Part shown: positions 11,584-15,059 of the stretch, one piece after another | How the letters are laid out: every line of letters starts with the position of its first letter | Position numbering within the stretch: position 1 is the stretch's first letter | Assembly (NCBI GenBank): GCA_041649895.1 | Contig: JBAZMG010000022.1 | Location: 1-15,059 of the forward strand | Reading direction: 5' to 3' | Length of the DNA stretch: 15,059 nt | From: STD1-204 sp041649895 | Lineage (GTDB): Bacteria > Patescibacteriota > Minisyncoccia > Minisyncoccales > Minisyncoccaceae | Notes under the pieces: generated by a model | Told to the model about the DNA's origin: nothing | Database searches by the model: none | What the model saw: the letters and a program-made list of their open reading frames with translations, nothing else | Position numbers and translations under genes: made by a program

Positions 11584-11964
11584 ATGATATCAACCTCTCT
11601 TAAATACCTTAATTGGCAATTCATAAAAAAACCGAAAGAGATCCTTATCGGTTTAAGAAATTTCCTCGCTTTCGGAGTTTATTTTTTTTCCGCGAACGTT
11701 CTTTTGGGTTCACTTTTTTCACCCTGGAAAAAAGAGGTCAGTGATTACGGACGCGGTTTTGATTTTAAGATCTATTTTGAGGCCCTTTTCGGAAACATAA
11801 TTTCGCGGGTCATCGGATTCATTATGAGACTGATCTTGCTCGCTTTCTTTTTAATTTTTGAATCAATCACCTTGGTTATCGGAATCATCATCTTCGCGGC
11901 TTGGCTTTTACTGCCTTTCGCGATCGCCGCGGGGATCATTTACGCCTTAAGTAATCTTTTTTAA
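11584..11964 (+). CDS. Small integral membrane protein of unknown function
   Basis: 126 residues. One hydrophobic segment lies at about 24-46 (LRNFLAFGVYFFSANVLLGSLF), then a hydrophilic stretch with SPWKKEVSDYGRGFDFKIYFEALFG (46-70), then two long helices covering about 74-125 up to the C-terminus. The YGRGFD segment between helices is the only polar conserved-looking patch. The gene starts 9 bases after the previous stop and ends 4 bases before the ClpC-like gene, so the three are co-transcribed and probably act as one membrane complex. I do not recognise the family. Confidence 0.8.
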   Translation: MISTSLKYLNWQFIKKPKEILIGLRNFLAFGVYFFSANVLLGSLFSPWKKEVSDYGRGFDFKIYFEALFGNIISRVIGFIMRLILLAFFLIFESITLVIGIIIFAAWLLLPFAIAAGIIYALSNLF

Positions 11965-11968
11965 AAAT

Positions 11969-14488
11969 ATGTTTGATCTCAAACGAACCTACTTAAACGA
12001 AACGATGCAATTGGAAAAAACTTTCAAGTTTTTTCGAAACCTGAAAAAATTGCTTTTGATTGTTCTTATTCTTTTCGCGATCTTACTCTTACTCGCTTTT
12101 TTCTCGGGATCGGATGCTTTGCCGCGCTTGATAAATATTTCGATTATTATTCTTTCGCTGTTTCTGATGTTTTCCGTCTTTAATATCTTTTTTGAAGACG
12201 ACCTGAAGGACCGGAATCCGAAAATTCCCTTGGAAAAAGCGCTGGAGATCGAGGCATACAATCTCGCGGAATTCTTCAATTTCAATTCCGCGAAATATAT
12301 GTCGAACGCGATCAAGCTATCGAAAAAATCCGGCCTTGCTTTCCCGACGTCCTCCCAAATTCTTTATTCTTTTTTGGACGAAAAAAATCCAAAGATAAAC
12401 TTTCTGTTTTCAAGGCTTTCGCTCGACGTTAACGCGATCAAATCCGACCTCGCGGATATATTGGCGAACAAAGGATCACCCGACGATTCCAAAGATTTTG
12501 AAGCGATGATAACGGAAGCTGCCAAGTCGGCCGCGAAACGGAACGGAACGCGAATAAAAGAGGGGGACATCATCTCCGCCCTGTCCGAAACTGAGCCATT
12601 GCTCAAAAAAATATTGACTGATCTGGAGCTCGGCCGAGAAGACACGGAAAACATATCCTGGTGGATCGAATCGACGAATAAAAAAATGCGGCAAGCAAAG
12701 AGATTCTGGGATTATGAGAACCTCATAAAGTCAGGGTCCATCGGCAACGATTGGGCTTACGGCTACACAATAACATTGGATCAATTTTCAATCGATTGGA
12801 GCCATATCGTCGGGCAAAGAGGTTATGAAGAAATAATCGGTCACGACAATGAAGTCAGTGTTACGGAAGAGGTTTTATCAAGAAAAGGCAGCCGAAACGC
12901 GCTCATCGTGGGAGAGATCGGATCGGGCAGAAAAAACATAATCCACGCAATAATCAAAAAAAGCCTGAGCAACAGATCTTATCCGGCGATCAACAATAAA
13001 AGATTCCTCCAATTGGATATCGTTTCTTTATCCGCTAATGTTTCTTCTTTTGAAAAGACCGAAGGAATAATTGAAAGATGTTTTCGCGAAGCTCAAATGG
13101 CCGGCAACGTGGTACTGATCATAAACGACCTGCACGATTTCCTCGGAGCCAAGAGAAAGGCCGGCGTGATCGATATTTCCGGGATAATTTTGCCATACCT
13201 GAACGATATGCGTATGCAAATCATCGGGATCACTGATTACAAGGGCTTACACCAATATATAGAAGCAAAGCCGGCTATATTGAATTATTTCCAAAAGATC
13301 GAGGTTCCCGAACTGTCAAAAGAGGAAACAATGCTTATTTTGGAGAATAGGGTATTTCCTCTGGAACACGAGCATCAAAAATTCATCACTTACGCCGCGT
13401 TAAAGGAAATTATCAATCTTTCCGAAAAATATATCTCGAGCCCGTTCCCGCAAAAAGCGATCATGCTCTTGCAAGACAGTTTCAGTTATGGCGGCAAGTT
13501 GGCGGACACACCACTTATCTTACCGGAGCACGTTGATCAAATTTTGTCCGAACGCGTACAGATCCCTTTGGGAAAAGTGAAAGACATGGAAAAAGACATT
13601 CTTTTAAACCTGGAAGAATTTTTACACAAACGGGTGATCAGCCAAAACGAAGCAATTGTGGAAATTTCTTCCGCGATGCGCCGAGCGCGAGCCGGAGTGC
13701 AAACCAGAAAAGGACCGATGGGCGCGTTTCTATTCTTAGGGCCTACCGGTGTGGGCAAGACCGAAACAGCGAAAGCGTTGGCGGAAGCGTATTTCGGTTC
13801 GGAAGACAGAATGATCCGATTGGATATGTCCGAATTCCAAAGAACCGACGATATTCCGCGACTGCTCGGATCTGATAATCAAAACGGGATATTGACCACG
13901 CAAGTGAGAGACAATCCGTTTTCACTTGTCTTATTGGACGAGATCGAAAAAGCCCACCCGAACATTCTTAATTTGTTCTTGCAAGTTTTGGATGAGGGCC
14001 ACATCAGCGACAATCTGGGGCAAAAGGTTAATTTTTCAAATACCATTATTATCGCCACCTCAAACGCAGGATATCAAGTGATCTTGGACGCGTTTAAGAT
14101 CAATAAACCCATTGAAGAAACCAAAAAAGAATTGCTCGACTATATCTTCACGAACAATATGTTCCGTCCGGAATTTATCAATCGTTTTGACGGGGTGGTG
14201 GTTTTCAAATCATTAACTCAGGAAGACTTGATGAAGGTATCGCAAATACAATTACAAAAACTGAAAGACGCGTTGGCTGTGAAAAAAATAGAATTCATCA
14301 TAACGGAAGAGTTGAAAAGAAAGATCGTTGAATTGGGTTACGACCCGGTCTTTGGCGCGAGACAAATGCGAAGGGTGATCCAGGACAATGTTGAGAATTC
14401 CGTGGCAAAGGCATTGCTCGGAGACGCGATCAAGCCCGGCGACACAATAGAACTGAATCCGGAAAACTTCGAAGTCGTCCTCAAATAA
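11969..14488 (+). CDS. Membrane-anchored ClpC/ClpB-like AAA+ protein with degenerate first ring and no pore loops
   Basis: 839 residues. Two membrane helices (about 28-45 and 55-75) precede a Clp N-domain-like region (about 86-230). The first AAA+ domain (about 282-530) is degenerate: Walker A is GEIGSGRKN (315-323) with Lys-Thr changed to Arg-Lys, and Walker B is LIINDLH (383-389) instead of the hhhDE form. The second AAA+ domain (about 555-720) is intact for ATP: GPTGVGKTE (591-599), VLLDEIEKAHP (654-664), sensor TSNAG (697-701), FRPEFINR (732-739, Arg finger R739) and sensor-2 GARQMRR (796-802). The aromatic pore loop of ClpC (a GYVGY-type motif) is missing; GSDNQNGILT (634-643) is several residues shorter there. 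No M-domain coiled coil or ClpP-docking IGF/LGF-type tripeptide is visible. It therefore may not thread substrates to ClpP and could instead remodel a membrane complex. Co-transcribed with two membrane proteins upstream and a pilin gene 5 bases downstream. Confidence 0.93.
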   Translation: MFDLKRTYLNETMQLEKTFKFFRNLKKLLLIVLILFAILLLLAFFSGSDALPRLINISIIILSLFLMFSVFNIFFEDDLKDRNPKIPLEKALEIEAYNLAEFFNFNSAKYMSNAIKLSKKSGLAFPTSSQILYSFLDEKNPKINFLFSRLSLDVNAIKSDLADILANKGSPDDSKDFEAMITEAAKSAAKRNGTRIKEGDIISALSETEPLLKKILTDLELGREDTENISWWIESTNKKMRQAKRFWDYENLIKSGSIGNDWAYGYTITLDQFSIDWSHIVGQRGYEEIIGHDNEVSVTEEVLSRKGSRNALIVGEIGSGRKNIIHAIIKKSLSNRSYPAINNKRFLQLDIVSLSANVSSFEKTEGIIERCFREAQMAGNVVLIINDLHDFLGAKRKAGVIDISGIILPYLNDMRMQIIGITDYKGLHQYIEAKPAILNYFQKIEVPELSKEETMLILENRVFPLEHEHQKFITYAALKEIINLSEKYISSPFPQKAIMLLQDSFSYGGKLADTPLILPEHVDQILSERVQIPLGKVKDMEKDILLNLEEFLHKRVISQNEAIVEISSAMRRARAGVQTRKGPMGAFLFLGPTGVGKTETAKALAEAYFGSEDRMIRLDMSEFQRTDDIPRLLGSDNQNGILTTQVRDNPFSLVLLDEIEKAHPNILNLFLQVLDEGHISDNLGQKVNFSNTIIIATSNAGYQVILDAFKINKPIEETKKELLDYIFTNNMFRPEFINRFDGVVVFKSLTQEDLMKVSQIQLQKLKDALAVKKIEFIITEELKRKIVELGYDPVFGARQMRRVIQDNVENSVAKALLGDAIKPGDTIELNPENFEVVLK

Positions 14489-14493
14489 TCTCT

Positions 14494-15059
14494 ATGGCTA
14501 AAAAATCTCTTAGGGCATTCACTTTAATAGAGCTATTGGTTGTTATAGCGATTGTTGGCATTCTCTCGGGTTTAATTATCGTCACAATGAGCGGAGCCAC
14601 TAATTCAGCAACCGATGCAAAAAGAAAAACCGCAATTTCCGGATTAGCCAAAGCCTTGATGGCTTACCAAACATTTAACGGCGGCGCTCCAGTAAACACT
14701 ACTTTGTGCGATTTAAAACAAGACGGAACCGGTTGCACCGGATTTCCGGCGGCGATCGTTCCGGATTATATGGGTTCAATCCCGGCCGATCCGAACGGGA
14801 CAACATACTATAAATACTATTCAGACGGAACAACTTTTAGTGTTCGCGCACTTTTATCCGATGGTACTTATTATAATTATTCTAATAGTAGCGGTTCCTT
14901 TTCGGCCGGAAACATTTTAACGTTAAATCAAAGTAACGGATGCGAGACCGGAACAACGACGGGATTTTTGACAAGCAGCTCAGTTATATCTGCAGAGCCA
15001 ACAGGAACAACACCATCGTGGCAAGGCTCTTATTCTCTAAAAGTAATTACCTCAAATAT
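14494..15059 (+). CDS. Type IV pilin-like protein, N-terminal part (continues past the window)
   Basis: At least 188 residues; the frame is open to the window end. It begins MAKKSLRA followed by FTLIELLVVIAIVGILSG, a class III prepilin signal; cleavage is expected after A8, with Ala in place of the more usual Gly, and E12 at the +5 position is present. The helix is followed by a GspG-like globular region: AKALMAYQTFNGG, a pair of cysteines (in TTLCDLK and GTGCTG), IPADPNG, YYKYYSDGTTFSVRALLSDGTYYNY. Past about residue 135 comes Ser/Thr/Gly-rich sequence ending in PSWQGSYSLKVITSN, which resembles the start of a carbohydrate-binding-type beta sandwich. The gene starts 5 bases after the ClpC-like gene. 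The protein would be assembled by a type IV pilus or related system at the cell surface. Confidence 0.92.
   Translation, partial: MAKKSLRAFTLIELLVVIAIVGILSGLIIVTMSGATNSATDAKRKTAISGLAKALMAYQTFNGGAPVNTTLCDLKQDGTGCTGFPAAIVPDYMGSIPADPNGTTYYKYYSDGTTFSVRALLSDGTYYNYSNSSGSFSAGNILTLNQSNGCETGTTTGFLTSSSVISAEPTGTTPSWQGSYSLKVITSN

Noticed and set aside
1..15059. CRISPR arrays, insertion sequences, tRNA genes, prophage genes
   Set aside because: I saw no spaced direct repeats, transposase motifs, tRNA cloverleaf or phage structural genes on either strand.

Overview
The window looks like a chromosomal segment from a host-dependent, small-genome bacterium of the Candidate Phyla Radiation (Patescibacteria, Parcubacteria-like). 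I infer this from the moderate-to-low G+C, very short intergenic gaps, the near absence of Shine-Dalgarno sequences, many small membrane proteins of unknown function, a membrane-anchored ClpC-like ATPase beside a type IV pilin, and NAD metabolism reduced to nicotinamide salvage. UGA acts as a normal stop (it ends nrtR), so this is not a recoded Gracilibacteria or SR1 genome. The lineage is inference; no 16S gene is present.

Layout. 1-265: tail of an ankyrin-repeat protein. 343-3617: an NAD(P) module of NAD kinase (nadK), an NrtR-type Nudix/winged-helix regulator with a perfect palindrome over its own promoter, and nicotinamide phosphoribosyltransferase (nadV/NAMPT). 3620-4898: a protein with a transglutaminase-like Cys/His/Asp core, probably read from a leaderless mRNA. 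4963-5789: no credible gene, but a strong promoter, a roughly 730-nt highly structured RNA closed by a long terminal helix, and a terminator. 5805-7306: a two-gene membrane operon. 7317-8079: a sensorless histidine-kinase-like protein. 8110-9340: L10 leader, attenuator, rplJ and rplL. 9346-9906, minus strand: a second long structured RNA with its own promoter and terminator. 9920-11181, minus strand: a membrane-anchored thioredoxin-fold protein and a very acidic small protein. 11204-15059: two small membrane proteins, a membrane ClpC-like AAA+ protein with altered ATPase and pore motifs, and a type IV pilin-like protein running off the window.

How the parts work together. NadV makes NMN from nicotinamide, NadK turns NAD into NADP, and the NrtR-like protein probably senses an NAD-derived ligand and represses its own promoter. 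rplJ-rplL is under L10 feedback through a leader with a visible terminator. The last operon looks like a cell-envelope or pilus module.

Most unusual features: two unidentified long structured RNAs; three perfect TTATCCACA (DnaA-box) 9-mers, each a few bases upstream of a promoter -35 element, including both long-RNA promoters; and a ClpC-like protein that has lost the aromatic pore loops of both AAA+ rings.
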